The notes below the pieces were generated by a model, which saw only the letters and a program-made list of their open reading frames with translations, had not been told where the DNA came from and did no database searches. Shown here in pieces: positions 10,539-19,519 of a stretch of DNA of 64,000 nt (within the stretch, counting starts at the first letter, position 1; every line of letters starts with the position of its first letter). The stretch comes from Micromonospora saelicesensis (lineage in GTDB: Bacteria > Actinomycetota > Actinomycetes > Mycobacteriales > Micromonosporaceae): the NCBI RefSeq assembly GCF_900091575.1, contig NZ_FMCR01000001.1, positions 124,001 to 188,000 on the forward strand. The letters are read 5' to 3'. Both the position numbers and the translations under genes were made by a program.

Positions 10539-11141
10539 ATGACGGCGCTACGACAGGAACCGGACCCTCCGGTGGACGACCTCGACCGCAGGTTCCGCGC
10601 CGGTGACGACGTGGCGCTCCGCGAGGCGTACGACCGCTACGGTCGTGCCGTGCTCCACCTGGCCACGTCCATGCTGGCGAACCGCAGCGACGCCGAGGAC
10701 GTCACCCAGGCGACGTTCGTCGCCGCCTGGCTGGGTCGCGACACGTTCGACCCGGCCAAGGGGTCGCTGATCGGCTGGTTGCTCGGCATCGGCCGGCGGA
10801 AGGTGATCGACCGGATGCGCGCCTCGGCCCGGGAGACCCGGGTGGTGGAGACGGTCCGGCAACTGCCCGAGCCGGCGCAGACCGAGCCGGATCCGGACCG
10901 CGTGGTGGACCGGTTGGTGATCGCCGACGAACTGGCTCGTCTCCCGGACGACCAGCGACGGATGCTGGAGCTGGCCTTCTACGACGACCTGACACACCAG
11001 CAGATAGCCACGGTGACAGGCGTGCCGTTGGGCACGGTGAAGAGTCACATCCGACGCGGTATGGCGAGCTTGAAGCGCAGATGGGAGGTGGACGGTGCAG
11101 CACCTGGACCACGACCGGCTGGTATTTCTGGCACTCGGTGA
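10539..11141 (+). CDS. ECF-type RNA polymerase sigma factor
   Basis: A 200-residue sigma-70 family protein with region 2 at about residues 25-95 (RSDAEDVTQATFVAAW) and region 4 at about 125-180 (LTHQQIATVTGVPLGTVKSH, a helix-turn-helix). It lacks regions 1 and 3, as ECF factors do. It overlaps the following anti-sigma gene by 47 bases and diverges from the DUF4397/sortase operon, which is therefore a candidate target; no matching -35/-10 pair could be fixed by eye. The ATG at 10539 starts near the conserved region; an in-frame GTG at 10494 would add 15 residues. Confidence 0.92.
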   Translation: MTALRQEPDPPVDDLDRRFRAGDDVALREAYDRYGRAVLHLATSMLANRSDAEDVTQATFVAAWLGRDTFDPAKGSLIGWLLGIGRRKVIDRMRASARETRVVETVRQLPEPAQTEPDPDRVVDRLVIADELARLPDDQRRMLELAFYDDLTHQQIATVTGVPLGTVKSHIRRGMASLKRRWEVDGAAPGPRPAGISGTR

Positions 11142-11928
11142 GAGCGAGGCGGACAACGGGGAGAGCACCCACCTCGGCACCTGCGCGCTCTGCCGGGCGG
11201 AGGTCGCGAGCCTTCGGCAGGTGGCGGGGCTCGGCACCGAGACGCAGGGCCTGGCCGACCTGCCCGACCCGCCGGAGCACGTCTGGCAGGGCATCGAAGC
11301 CCAGGTCAGGGCCGCGGAGGCCGGGCCGTTGCTGACCGAGACCCGTCGACACCGGGTGCCCGAGCAGCCCGACACCACGACGGCCGAGCAGACCGACGCC
11401 ACGACGGCCGAGCAGACTTTCGGTGCGGCGGCCGAGTCGACGGTGACCCGACTGGACCCGACGCGGCGATCCCGTCGGAGTCGCGGCTGGTCCGGTTGGG
11501 TGGCCACCGCGGTGACCGCGGCCGCCGCCGCGGCGGTCGGCGTGGTGGGCACCGTCTCGGTGCTCCGACCGGACGATCCGACGCCCACCCCGCCGCCGGT
11601 GGTGGTGGCGAGCGCGCCGCTGGCGGCGTACGGGGCGACCCCGCCGACGGCCAAGGGTGACGCCCGGGTTTTGAAGGACGGCCAACTACATCTGCATGTG
11701 GCGAATCTCCCGAGCGTCGCGGGGTACTACGAGGTCTGGCTCATCAATCCGACGACGATGGAGATGTTCTCGGTCGGCACCCTGGGTGGCGGCTCGGACG
11801 CGCTGCTACCCCTGCCCCCGAATGTCGACCTCAAGAGCTACTCGGTGGTCGACGTCTCCGCCGAGCAGTACGACAACAACACCCGCCACTCGGGCGACAG
11901 TCTGCTGAGGGGCTCCCTGACGGGCTGA
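11095..11928 (+). CDS. RskA-like transmembrane anti-sigma factor
   Basis: A 277-residue membrane protein predicted to hold the upstream sigma factor inactive. The cytoplasmic N terminus carries a zinc anti-sigma motif HLGTCALC (H-x3-C-x2-C, about residues 26-33). A linker with two copies of a TTAEQT repeat leads to one transmembrane helix ([20 protein letters not shown], about 142-161). The outside part is an RskA-type domain ([20 protein letters not shown]). RskA-like factors are released by regulated proteolysis in other actinobacteria; the signal here is unknown. The start lies inside the sigma gene, so translation is coupled. Confidence 0.9.
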   Translation: MQHLDHDRLVFLALGESEADNGESTHLGTCALCRAEVASLRQVAGLGTETQGLADLPDPPEHVWQGIEAQVRAAEAGPLLTETRRHRVPEQPDTTTAEQTDATTAEQTFGAAAESTVTRLDPTRRSRRSRGWSGWVATAVTAAAAAAVGVVGTVSVLRPDDPTPTPPPVVVASAPLAAYGATPPTAKGDARVLKDGQLHLHVANLPSVAGYYEVWLINPTTMEMFSVGTLGGGSDALLPLPPNVDLKSYSVVDVSAEQYDNNTRHSGDSLLRGSLTG

Positions 11929-11966
11929 TCGGCGGGCCGGCTCAGCTCCCCGGCTCGCCGATCAGC
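11924..11966 (+). terminator. Hairpin overlapping the anti-sigma stop codon
   Basis: GCTGATCGGCG and CGCCGATCAGC pair perfectly (11 bp), extended inside by GCCGG/CCGGC after one unpaired base on each side. The stop codon of the anti-sigma gene is in the left arm. No U-run follows. Confidence 0.55.
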
Positions 11967-11977
11967 TCCCCATACGG

Positions 11978-12009
11978 CAGTGGCCGCCCGTTCGCACGGG
12001 CGGCCACTG
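11978..12009. terminator. Bidirectional terminator between anti-sigma and etfA
   Basis: A perfect 14-bp stem, CAGTGGCCGCCCGT with its complement, closed by the 4-base loop TCGC. It lies between two converging genes and can serve both. Confidence 0.85.
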
Positions 12010-12022
12010 ACGTATCGCTGGC

Positions 12023-12982
12023 TTACTTGCGCTTGCGGATCTCCTCGGCGGCCTGCGGGACGATCTTGAACAGGTCGCCCACCACCCCGAAGTCGGCCAG
12101 CTCGAAGATCGGCGCCTCGCCGTCCTTGTTGACCGCGACGATGGTCTTCGAGGTCTGCATGCCGGCCCGGTGCTGGATGGCACCGGAGATGCCGAGGGCG
12201 ACGTAGAGCTGCGGGGAGACCGTCTTACCGGTCTGGCCCACCTGGAACTGGTGTGGGTAGAAGCCGGAGTCGACGGCCGCGCGGGACGCGCCGACGGCGC
12301 CGCCGAGCAGGTCGGCCAGCTCCTCGACCAGCTTGAAGTTGTCGGCGTTGCCGACGCCGCGACCGCCGGAGACGACCACGCCGGCCTCGGTCAGCTCGGG
12401 GCGGGAGCCCTTCTGCTCGGCGACCCGCTCGACGACAGTGGCCAGCTTGTCGGTGTCGGTGACCGACACGCTGAGCTGCTCGATCGCCGGGGTGGCCGCC
12501 GCCGGGGCGGGGGTGACCGAGTTGGGCCGGACGGTGACCAACGGCAGGCCCTTGGTGACCTTGGACTTGACGATGGTGGAGCCGGCGAAGGCGACCTGGG
12601 TCGCGGTGCCGTCGGCGTCCAGGCCGACCACGTCGGTCAGGATGCCGTTGTCGAGCTTGACGGCGAGCCGGGCGGCGATCTCCTTGCCCTCCTGGGCCGA
12701 CGCCAGCAGCACGGCGGCCGGCTGCACCCGCTTGACCAACTCGGCCAGCACTGTCGCCTTGGGGGCCACCAGGTAGCCGTCGATCTCGTCACCCTCGGCG
12801 GCGTAGATCTTCTCCGCGCCGTACTCGCCCAGCTTGCCGCTCAGCGCCTCGGCTGCGCCGGCGCCGCCCAGCACCACCGCGCTCGGGGTGCCCAGCTCAC
12901 GCGCGAGGGTGAGCATTTCCAGGGTGACCTTCTTGACGCCGAATTCCTTGGTGGCTTCGACGACGACGAGAACCTCGGACAT
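12023..12982 (-). CDS. etfA: Electron transfer flavoprotein alpha subunit
   Basis: The FAD-carrying subunit of the soluble ETF heterodimer, which passes electrons from acyl-CoA dehydrogenases toward the quinone pool. The 319 residues include the N-terminal Rossmann-like half ([20 protein letters not shown]) and the C-terminal FAD-binding half with [46 protein letters not shown] and [12 protein letters not shown]. The ATG at 12982 follows a GAGAGGGGGG tract and is 14 bases after the etfB stop, so the subunits are co-expressed. Length and motifs are those of a group I ETF. Confidence 0.97.
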   Translation of the reverse strand: MSEVLVVVEATKEFGVKKVTLEMLTLARELGTPSAVVLGGAGAAEALSGKLGEYGAEKIYAAEGDEIDGYLVAPKATVLAELVKRVQPAAVLLASAQEGKEIAARLAVKLDNGILTDVVGLDADGTATQVAFAGSTIVKSKVTKGLPLVTVRPNSVTPAPAAATPAIEQLSVSVTDTDKLATVVERVAEQKGSRPELTEAGVVVSGGRGVGNADNFKLVEELADLLGGAVGASRAAVDSGFYPHQFQVGQTGKTVSPQLYVALGISGAIQHRAGMQTSKTIVAVNKDGEAPIFELADFGVVGDLFKIVPQAAEEIRKRK

Positions 12983-12996
12983 GTCAGACCCCCCTC

Positions 12997-13776
12997 TCAC
13001 ACGAACTTCTCGGTGGCGAGGAACTCGACCAGCTTGACGCCGCCCTCGCCCTCATCAGTGATCTTGGCGCCGCCGGAGCGCGGGGGGCGCTTGGTGTGCT
13101 CGACGACGGCACTGGTGGCGCCGTCGAAGCCCACCTCGTCGGCCGCGACCCCGAGGTCGGCCAGCGAGAGCGTCTGCACCGGCTTCTTCTTGGCGGCCAT
13201 GATGCCCTTGAAGGAGGGGTAGCGCGGCTCGTTGATGGTGTCCCAGACGGAGACCACGGCCGGGGTGGCAGCGGTGACCACCTCGTAGCCCTCCTCGGTC
13301 TGCCGCTCGACGGTCAGCGTCGCGCCGTCGACGGTGAGCTTGCGGGCACCGGTGAGCGCCGCGACGCCCAGTCGCTCGGCGATCATGTGCGGCATGACCT
13401 GGACCCGACCGTCGGTGGACTCGGCACCGCAGATGACCAGGTCAGCATTGAGCTGACCGAGAGTGGCGGCGAGCACCTTCGAGGTGGCGACGGCGCACGA
13501 GCCGTGCAGGGCGTCGTCCAACACGTGCACGGCCTTGTCCGGGCCCATGGAGAGCGCCTTGCGGATCGACTCGGTCGCCCGGTCCGGACCCATGGTCAGG
13601 ATGGTGACCTCGCCACCGTGCGCCTCCTTGATCTTCAGCGCCTCCTCGATGGCGTACTCGTCCATCTCGTTGATCACGTTGTTCGCCGAACCGCGGTCGA
13701 CGGTGTTGTCGTCATTGCGCAGGTTGCGGTCCGCGCCCGAATCAGGCACCTGCTTGACGAGTACGACGATGTTCAT
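12997..13776 (-). CDS. etfB: Electron transfer flavoprotein beta subunit
   Basis: The AMP-binding partner of EtfA. The 259-residue sequence begins MNIVVLVKQVPDSGADRNL, contains IDEMDEYAIEEALKIKE-like features (seen as NEMDEYAIEEALKI), LVICGAESTDG for nucleotide binding, and the recognition-loop region near EPRYPSFKGIMAAKKKP that contacts dehydrogenases. The start at 13776 is fixed by the family's MNIVVLVKQ opening and by AGGAGGG upstream, although its spacing of about 13 bases is long. It heads the etfBA operon. A near-palindrome 125 bases upstream may be its operator. Confidence 0.97.
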   Translation of the reverse strand: MNIVVLVKQVPDSGADRNLRNDDNTVDRGSANNVINEMDEYAIEEALKIKEAHGGEVTILTMGPDRATESIRKALSMGPDKAVHVLDDALHGSCAVATSKVLAATLGQLNADLVICGAESTDGRVQVMPHMIAERLGVAALTGARKLTVDGATLTVERQTEEGYEVVTAATPAVVSVWDTINEPRYPSFKGIMAAKKKPVQTLSLADLGVAADEVGFDGATSAVVEHTKRPPRSGGAKITDEGEGGVKLVEFLATEKFV

Positions 13777-13900
13777 CGCGCTTCGACGACCCTCCTGTGT
13801 GGTGTTGCGATTCGCTCGCCCGGTCTGGGGCGCAGCGTCGCGCGTCGGTCGACGCCAGGTCAACCGCGGGCGGTTGTGCAGTTGCCCACGGCGCAATGTT

Positions 13901-13914
13901 ACCTGCCAGTAGGT
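13901..13914. promoter_or_regulatory. Possible operator upstream of etfBA
   Basis: ACCTGCCAGTAGGT is an imperfect palindrome (ACCT...AGGT ends, 10 of 14 positions symmetric), flanked by GCGCAA at 13891 and TTGCGC at 13914. It lies about 125 bases before etfB. Its form suits a TetR-type regulator of fatty-acid genes, but this is inference. Confidence 0.3.
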
Positions 13915-13963
13915 TGCGCTCCCGCAGCACTCAGAGTGACACAGCTCACCGACGGGCAGCCGG

Positions 13964-14371
13964 TCAGGCCGGCTCGGTCAACGCGGCCCGGATCTGGTCG
14001 ATGGCCGCCGCCTCGGCGGGCGCCACCCCGTCGTGCGCGCGGGCCACCTGGTCGGCCGCGGCCAACACCAGTTCGCGGTACGCGTCCACGTCCCGTGGGG
14101 ACTTCTCGCGCAGGATCCGCACCGCCTGTCCCAGCGCCGGCAGCACCACCGACTCGATCTCCAGCTGCGAGTCCCGGGGAAGTCGCGGCAGCGGGCCGGT
14201 GGTCAACGCCTCCTTGACCGTGCCACTGGCGTCGGCCAGCGCGCCGGACGCGGCGATGCTCTCCCGGATCACTCCCAGGACACCGGGGTCGGCGTTGGAG
14301 ACCAGGAAGACGGCGCCGAAGGCACCGGTCTTGAGGGTCAACCGCTCCTCGTCCGTCAACCGCTGCTCCAT
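13964..14371 (-). CDS. Conserved hypothetical protein (135 residues)
   Basis: No family is recognised with certainty. The protein is predicted to be mostly helical and soluble: it opens MEQRLTDEERLTLKTGAF, continues GAVFLVSNADPGVLGVIRES, and ends with a helix in AEAAAIDQIRAAL. It has no signal peptide and no membrane segment. The GTG at 14377 overlaps the stop codon of the GNAT gene (GTGA) and is followed two codons later by ATG 14371, so the gene is translationally coupled to that acetyltransferase. A shared function with it is plausible but unproven. Confidence 0.75.
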   Translation of the reverse strand: MEQRLTDEERLTLKTGAFGAVFLVSNADPGVLGVIRESIAASGALADASGTVKEALTTGPLPRLPRDSQLEIESVVLPALGQAVRILREKSPRDVDAYRELVLAAADQVARAHDGVAPAEAAAIDQIRAALTEPA

Positions 14372-14373
14372 GA

Positions 14374-15171
14374 TCACGGAGTGTAGACGTACGGGGTGGT
14401 GGTGGTGATCGGGACGAGGCCGAGTCGCTCCAGGATCGGCCGGCTGTCCTCGGAACAGTCGACCTGCATGAGCGTCCGACCTCGCTGCTCGGCCAGTCGC
14501 GCCCGGTAGTTGACCAACGCCCGGTAGATGCCCCTGCGCCGCCACTGCGGCAGGGTCGAGCCGCCCCACATGGTGGCGAAGCCGGTGTTCGCCGGGAACC
14601 GCACCCAGCCGGCACTCACCACCGTCTCGTCCGCCTCGGCCACCACGACGGTGATCGAGTTGGGGTCGGCGTCGATCTCCTTGGCCAGGCCCCACACCAG
14701 GTGCGAGCGGTCCTCCTGCCAGACCTCCTCCTCCATGGCGGCGATCCGCTCCAGGTCCTCCCGGGAGGTCACCTCACGCAGGCGTACCCCCTCGGGGGCG
14801 ACGGGCAGCGCGGCGGCGAGCGGCGCGACCGGGCCGACCACGACGGTCTCCCGGTCCTCCGGCACGAAGCCGGCCGCGCGCAGCCGGTCCGCCAGGTCCG
14901 CCGGTTCGTCGTGCTCGTTGAGCTTCCACTCCGCCGACTCGCTCCGCTCACGGCACAAGCGCACCTGCCGGGCGATCAGCTCGTCCAGTGCGTCGCCGGT
15001 CAACCCGCCCAGGTCGCGGTAGGTGATGAAACCACCGGCATCGAGCCCGGAGATCCGGACCAACGGCCCGTCCCGCTCCACCGTGACCCCGGCCGGAACC
15101 GGGTCGGGAATCTCCGGGCGGAGCTGGTTGTCGTAGGCGGTCCGCAGCGTCTGTACGTCGAGATCAGTCAC
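14374..15171 (-). CDS. GNAT-family N-acetyltransferase
   Basis: A 265-residue protein with its GNAT domain in the C-terminal half. The acetyl-CoA pyrophosphate loop is recognisable as TLPQWRRRGIYRALVNY (Q/R-x-x-G-I/A), preceded by SAGWVRFPANTGFATMWGGS and followed by ILERLGLVPI. The first 110 residues form a separate N-terminal region seen in many actinobacterial GNAT proteins. The substrate is unknown. It starts at a GTG, divergent from the DUF202 pair, and is coupled by a 4-base overlap to the small hypothetical gene downstream. Confidence 0.88.
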   Translation of the reverse strand: MTDLDVQTLRTAYDNQLRPEIPDPVPAGVTVERDGPLVRISGLDAGGFITYRDLGGLTGDALDELIARQVRLCRERSESAEWKLNEHDEPADLADRLRAAGFVPEDRETVVVGPVAPLAAALPVAPEGVRLREVTSREDLERIAAMEEEVWQEDRSHLVWGLAKEIDADPNSITVVVAEADETVVSAGWVRFPANTGFATMWGGSTLPQWRRRGIYRALVNYRARLAEQRGRTLMQVDCSEDSRPILERLGLVPITTTTPYVYTP

Positions 15172-15213
15172 CGGCCCAGGCTAAGCCGGATGGGAAGCGG
15201 ATAATCTCCCACT

Positions 15214-15606
15214 GTGTGGGAGGCGATCAGGCGGTGGTTCGACCCGGCGGAGCTGGGCTCGGTCGGTGAAACACCGGACTACCGCTTCTCCCTGGCCAAC
15301 GAACGGACCTTCCTCGCCTGGCTGCGCACCGGGTTGGCGCTGGTCGGAGGCGGGTTGGCCGCCGCGCAGTTCCTGCCACCCCTGCCGATGAGCCACCTGC
15401 GCGAGGTGATCGCGGTGGCGTTGCTGCTGCTCGGCGCGGCGGTCGCGGTCCGCGCTGTGGACCACTGGGCGCGTACCGAGCGGGCCATCCGGCTCGGTCA
15501 GGAACTGCCCGCGTCCCGGTTCCCCGCCATCCTGGCGCTCGCCGTCGGCGTCGGCGCGTTGCTGCTGGTGGTCGCCGTCCTGATGCGGGCGGTCGGCGGG
15601 CGGTGA
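15214..15606 (+). CDS. DUF202 (YidH-like) membrane protein
   Basis: A 130-residue inner-membrane protein with three predicted helices. The DUF202 hallmark FSLANERTFLAWLRTGLALV lies at about residues 25-44, followed by VIAVALLLLGAAVAVRAV and ILALAVGVGALLLVVAVLM. The function of the family is unknown. It starts at a GTG and ends in a 4-base overlap with a second DUF202 gene. The pair probably forms a hetero-oligomer, as tandem DUF202 genes are usual in actinobacteria. Confidence 0.88.
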   Translation: MWEAIRRWFDPAELGSVGETPDYRFSLANERTFLAWLRTGLALVGGGLAAAQFLPPLPMSHLREVIAVALLLLGAAVAVRAVDHWARTERAIRLGQELPASRFPAILALAVGVGALLLVVAVLMRAVGGR

Positions 15607-15908
15607 GCACCGGACGCGACCCGGGGCTGCAACCGGAGCGGACCCGGCTGGCCTGGCGGCGCACCCTGCTCACGGTGACCGTGGTGACAGTGCTCGCCGT
15701 CCGGCTGGCGGCGACGGGCGACCCGACCGATGCGCTGATCGCCGGCGGCACCGTTCTGGTGTGGGGCGCCCTGCTGGTGCTCTGCTGGCCCCGGGGCACG
15801 GGCACCGGTCCGGCCCGCACCGGCGGCCGGACACTGCCCCTGGTCACGGCCGGCACGGTGGTGCTGGCGTTACTGGGAGTGCTGCTGGTCCTGCGCGGAC
15901 TAGGGTGA
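15603..15908 (+). CDS. Second DUF202 membrane protein
   Basis: A 101-residue partner of the preceding gene, sharing GTGA with its stop codon. It opens DPGLQPERTRLAWRRTLLTV, the short-form DUF202 motif (Q-x-E-R-T-x-L-A-W-x-R), then has helices VVTVLAVRLAA, ALIAGGTVLVWGALLVLCW and VVLALLGVLLVLRGL. The second copy is shorter and lacks the first protein's N-terminal extension. No known function. Confidence 0.88.
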   Translation: MSTGRDPGLQPERTRLAWRRTLLTVTVVTVLAVRLAATGDPTDALIAGGTVLVWGALLVLCWPRGTGTGPARTGGRTLPLVTAGTVVLALLGVLLVLRGLG

Positions 15909-15935
15909 CGCGATCCGGTGCGTCATCATGGGTGC

Positions 15936-16352
15936 ATGGCCCGGCTTGGCGTACTCCTCTTCCTGGTGCAGATTGTCCTCGCCGTCTGCGCGCTGATCAG
16001 TTGCCTCTCCGCCGAGGAGGGCAAGATCCGCGCCCTTCCCCGGATCGCCTGGGTGCTGATCATCTTGTTCTTCCCGCTGGTCGGCTCGATCGCCTGGTTC
16101 ATCGTCGGCCGGGAGCCCACCGCCGGCGTTCGCAAGGGCTGGCCGGGCGTCACCGGCGGCGGCGAGCGGCAGCGCCCTCGGCCGATGGCCCCCGACGACG
16201 ACCCGGAGTTCCTGCGCTCCGTCGAGGAACGCGCCCAGCAGCAGGACCAGGAGCTGTTCCAACGCTGGGAGGAAGACCTGCGGCGACGCGAGGACGATCT
16301 GCGCCGCCGCGACGGTGAGCCGCCGCGCGAAGGTGACCGACCGGAGGTGTGA
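15936..16352 (+). CDS. PLDc_N-type membrane protein
   Basis: The 138-residue protein has two transmembrane helices (LGVLLFLVQIVLAVCALISC and WVLIILFFPLVGSIAWFIVG) with the PLDc_N signature: RIAWVLIILFFPLVGSIAW followed by G-R. A charged tail rich in Arg and Glu follows (EEDLRRREDDLRRRDGE), likely helical and cytoplasmic. No phospholipase catalytic domain is attached. Such stand-alone PLDc_N proteins are common in actinobacteria and their role is unknown. The ATG at 15936 begins the first helix. Confidence 0.85.
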   Translation: MARLGVLLFLVQIVLAVCALISCLSAEEGKIRALPRIAWVLIILFFPLVGSIAWFIVGREPTAGVRKGWPGVTGGGERQRPRPMAPDDDPEFLRSVEERAQQQDQELFQRWEEDLRRREDDLRRRDGEPPREGDRPEV

Positions 16353-16355
16353 ACG

Positions 16356-16392
16356 CGCCGCCGCCGCCGGCGCAGGAGCGACGGCGGCGGCG
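16356..16392. terminator. Hairpin between converging genes
   Basis: CGCCGCCGCCG and CGGCGGCGGCG form a perfect 11-bp stem around a 15-base loop. It lies between the stops of the PLDc_N gene and the TPP-enzyme gene. Confidence 0.6.
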
Positions 16393-16400
16393 GGTGCGCC

Positions 16401-18023
16401 TCAGGCCAGGTTCGACGACCGGGGGTACGCGTCGGTCGGATCGGTGAGCACGTTCACCAGGTACGGCACTCCGGAGTCGAACGCCCGCTGGAGCGCCGGG
16501 CCCAGGTCGGCCGCCTTGGCGACCGTCTCCCCCGCCCCGCCGAGCGCGCTCACCACGGTGTCGTACCGCAGCTCCGGCTGGAGGTCGGCGGCCACGTCGT
16601 AGCCGTACATGGCCCGCATCGGGTGCTTCTCCAGCCCCCAGATGCCGTTGTTGCCGACGACGATCACCACCGGCAGCTTCTGGCGGACCAGCGACTCGAC
16701 GTCCATCAGCGAGAAGCCGGCAGCGCCGTCGCCCATCAGCACGCAGATCTGCCGGTCCGGGTGACTGACCCGGGCGCCCATCGCGTAGCCCATGCCGGTG
16801 CCCAGGCAGCCGTACGGGCCCGGGTCCAGCCACGTGCCGGGCTGGGCGGGCTCCAGGTACCGCCCGGCGTACGACACGAAGTCGCCGCCGTCGCCGATGG
16901 TGATCGCGTCCGGGGCGAGCGCCCGACGCAGCTCGCCGTAGATCCGGGCCGGACGGATCGGGTCGGTCTCGGCGGCCATCTCCGCGGCGTCCCGGGCCTT
17001 CGCCGCGTCCTCGGCGACGCGCAGGTCGGCGATCCAGTCGGAGTGGTCGGCCCGGTCGCCGGAGTGGTCGGCCAGCGCGGACAGGATCAGGCGCAGGTCA
17101 CCGGCGGGGGCGACGGCCGGCTGCACGTGCGTCGCCCGCTGGCTGGGGGCGTCGACGATGTGCACCACCTTGGCGTCGCCGAAGTCACCGAAGCTGAGCC
17201 GGAAGTCCAGCGGGGTGCCCACCACCACGACCACGTCGGCACCGGAGAGCGCGGCCCGGCGGGCCTTGGCGAACGCCAGCGGGTGCTCCGGCGGGAGCGA
17301 GCCGCGGCCCATGCCGTTGGTGAAGACCGGCACCTGCAACGCCTCGGCCGCCTCGCGCAGCGCGGCGACCGCGTCGCCCGCGTACACGTCGGAGCCGGCG
17401 ATGATGACCGGCCGCTGTGCCCCGGCGATGAGCATCGCCGCGCGGCCGACCTCCTCCGGGTCCGGCGCGATCGGGTCGACACCCGTCACGGTCGGCAGCT
17501 CGGCCTCCGCGACCGAGAAGACCGTCTCCAGCGGAAAGTCGAGGAAGGCCGGGCCGCGGTGCGGGGTGAGCGCGGCGTTCAGCGCCGCACCCACCGCACG
17601 CGGGATGTCGTCGGTGCTGAACACCGTCTCGGCGTGCTTGGTGACCGGACTGACCAGCGGCAGGTGGTCCATCTCCTGGAGGCTGCCCGAGCCCCAGCGG
17701 AACGCGGGCGCGCGCCCGCCGAGCACCAGCACCGGCGAGGCGTTGAAGAACGCGCTGGTCATGCCGGAGATGCCGTTGGTCACACCGGGCCCGGCGGTGA
17801 GCACGGCGAGGCCTGGGCGGCGCTGGAGCTTGGCCACCGCCTCGGCGGCGAAGACCGCGGACTGCTCGTGCCGGACGTCGTAGATCGGGAAGTCGGTCTT
17901 GTACGCGGCGTCGTAGAGCGGGAAGACATGCCCACCGGACAGCGTGAACATCTCCCGTACGCCGTGCGCGCGTAGTGCCGCGAGCGCCAACTCGCCGCCG
18001 TGACCCTCGATCCGCTCCGTCAT
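16401..18023 (-). CDS. ilvG: Acetolactate synthase-like TPP enzyme (mycobacterial IlvG type)
   Basis: A cytosolic thiamine-diphosphate enzyme of 540 residues. It closely follows the order I recall for mycobacterial IlvG: FTLSGGHVFPLYDA, the catalytic glutamate in RHEQSAVFAAEA, LTAGPGVTNGISGM, GSLQEMDHLPLV, and the TPP motif GDGAAGFSLMDVES ending in VVGNNGIWGLEKHPM. True acetolactate synthase activity is not assured, because related enzymes include oxalyl-CoA decarboxylase and 2-hydroxyacyl-CoA lyase, and no regulatory subunit gene lies nearby. An enoyl-CoA hydratase gene lies just upstream on the same strand, 120 bases away. The start at ATG 18023 has GGGAG upstream. Confidence 0.85.
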   Translation of the reverse strand: MTERIEGHGGELALAALRAHGVREMFTLSGGHVFPLYDAAYKTDFPIYDVRHEQSAVFAAEAVAKLQRRPGLAVLTAGPGVTNGISGMTSAFFNASPVLVLGGRAPAFRWGSGSLQEMDHLPLVSPVTKHAETVFSTDDIPRAVGAALNAALTPHRGPAFLDFPLETVFSVAEAELPTVTGVDPIAPDPEEVGRAAMLIAGAQRPVIIAGSDVYAGDAVAALREAAEALQVPVFTNGMGRGSLPPEHPLAFAKARRAALSGADVVVVVGTPLDFRLSFGDFGDAKVVHIVDAPSQRATHVQPAVAPAGDLRLILSALADHSGDRADHSDWIADLRVAEDAAKARDAAEMAAETDPIRPARIYGELRRALAPDAITIGDGGDFVSYAGRYLEPAQPGTWLDPGPYGCLGTGMGYAMGARVSHPDRQICVLMGDGAAGFSLMDVESLVRQKLPVVIVVGNNGIWGLEKHPMRAMYGYDVAADLQPELRYDTVVSALGGAGETVAKAADLGPALQRAFDSGVPYLVNVLTDPTDAYPRSSNLA

Positions 18024-18144
18024 GTCGCTCCCATCGTCCGTGGCCGGGATCACAGGTTACCGGCCAGTCACTTGGCCCTGCGACCGTGGCCCCGGCCAGT
18101 GGACGTTGCTGAGGTCAGGGCCCGTCGGGCCGGGAAGCGACGGA

Positions 18145-18918
18145 TCAGCGGCCGGTGAAACCCGGCTTGCGCTTCTCGACGAAGGCCGCCATGCCCTCGC
18201 GCCGGTCGTCGGTGGCGAAGAGCGCCGCGAAGAGCTGACTCTCCCAGGCCAGGCCCGAGTTCAGGTCCATGTCCAGGCCGCCGTCGACCGCCAGCTTCGC
18301 CGCGCGCAGCGCCTGCACCGGCCCGGTCAGGTACGGAGTGATCAGCGCGACGGCCGTGGCGTACACCTCGGCGGCCGGGGCGACCCGGTCGGCCAGGCCG
18401 ATGCGCAGCGCCTCCTGTGCGTCCACCATCCGCCCCGACATGATCAGGTCCTTGGCGCGGGCCGGGCCGACCAGGCGGGCCAGCCGCTGGGTACCGCCCG
18501 CCCCCGGGATGATGCCCAGCTTGATCTCCGGCTGGCCGAGCTTCGCGTCCTCGGCGACCACCCGCCAGTCACAGGCCAACGCCAGCTCACAGCCGCCACC
18601 GAGGGCGTAACCGGTGATCGCGGCGACCACCGGCTTGGGGATCCGGGCGATCGCGCCGAGCGCGCTGGACAGGTTCGCCGCACGGTCGGCCATGTCCACG
18701 TAGGACATCTCGGCCATCTGCTTGATGTCGGCGCCGGCGGCGAAGACCTTCTCCCCGCCGTACACGATGACGGCGCGGACCTCGGGATCGGCGGTGGCCG
18801 CCGTGGCGGCGGCGCGCAACTCCTCCTGCACCTGGGTGTTGAGCGCGTTCATCGGCGGCCGCTCCAGCCGGATCGTGCCGATGCCGTCAGTGGTCTCCAG
18901 CCGAACGAACTCGCCCAC
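18145..18918 (-). CDS. Enoyl-CoA hydratase/isomerase family protein
   Basis: A 257-residue crotonase-fold enzyme. It has the oxyanion-hole segments [18 protein letters not shown] and [17 protein letters not shown], and the catalytic-glutamate region [18 protein letters not shown], in which both glutamates of a true hydratase appear present. It probably hydrates trans-2-enoyl-CoA in beta-oxidation. The gene lies upstream of the IlvG-like gene on the same strand. In mycobacteria the closest recalled relative is EchA8-like, but the exact substrate chain length is unknown. Confidence 0.92.
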   Translation of the reverse strand: MGEFVRLETTDGIGTIRLERPPMNALNTQVQEELRAAATAATADPEVRAVIVYGGEKVFAAGADIKQMAEMSYVDMADRAANLSSALGAIARIPKPVVAAITGYALGGGCELALACDWRVVAEDAKLGQPEIKLGIIPGAGGTQRLARLVGPARAKDLIMSGRMVDAQEALRIGLADRVAPAAEVYATAVALITPYLTGPVQALRAAKLAVDGGLDMDLNSGLAWESQLFAALFATDDRREGMAAFVEKRKPGFTGR

Positions 18919-19016
18919 GCTGCCCTCACTTCCTCGTCGAAGTCGCGTGCCAACCTTACGACCCGGCTCGTTTGGGTAAGTAGTGTGGTGTCAGCCCCGT
19001 GGGCGGGAGTCCAGCC

Positions 19017-19496
19017 ATGATCACGTATTACGACGACAGGTCGGTGCAGGTCACCTCCACCACCGTCCGTGTCGACGGTCGCAGCTACAAGCTGGCCGAC
19101 ATCACCATGATCTGGCACCGCCGGGGCACCCGTTCCTGGCGTGTGCTGGTGGGACGGGGTGCGATCGGCGCCGCGCTCGCCGGCCCGCTGGTCGCGGCGG
19201 TGCTCGGCATCGGCGTGGCCGTCTGGCTGCACCGCTCACCCACCGTGACGATCGCGATCGTCGGCGCGTCGGTGCTGGTCGGGTTGGCCGTCGGGCCGGT
19301 CGCCGACTTCCTCTTCGAACACCTGGACCGCTCGTACGCCCGGGGCAGCCGCCAACTGGAGATCTGGGCCCGTTGGCGGGGTCAGCCGGTGCGTCTGCTG
19401 CGCACCGGTGACGCGCTGCGCTTCGGGCAGATCTACCGGGCGGTGCAGCGCGCGGTGGAGCACAGCCAACCGGCCCACCCCGTCACGCGCCGCTAG
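19017..19496 (+). CDS. DUF6232 family membrane protein
   Basis: A 159-residue protein that opens MITYYDDRSVQVTSTTVRVD, the start typical of DUF6232, with a small N-terminal beta region, two transmembrane helices (GAIGAALAGPLVAAVLGIGV and VGASVLVGLAVGPVADFLF), and a C-terminal part ending in LRFGQIYRAVQRAVE. The helices put both ends on the same side of the membrane. The role of the family is unknown. GGGAG seven bases before ATG 19017 fixes the start. A homologue follows directly downstream. Confidence 0.85.
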   Translation: MITYYDDRSVQVTSTTVRVDGRSYKLADITMIWHRRGTRSWRVLVGRGAIGAALAGPLVAAVLGIGVAVWLHRSPTVTIAIVGASVLVGLAVGPVADFLFEHLDRSYARGSRQLEIWARWRGQPVRLLRTGDALRFGQIYRAVQRAVEHSQPAHPVTRR

Positions 19497-19519
19497 CCAG
19501 CCTGGGTGCCAAGCTCCGA

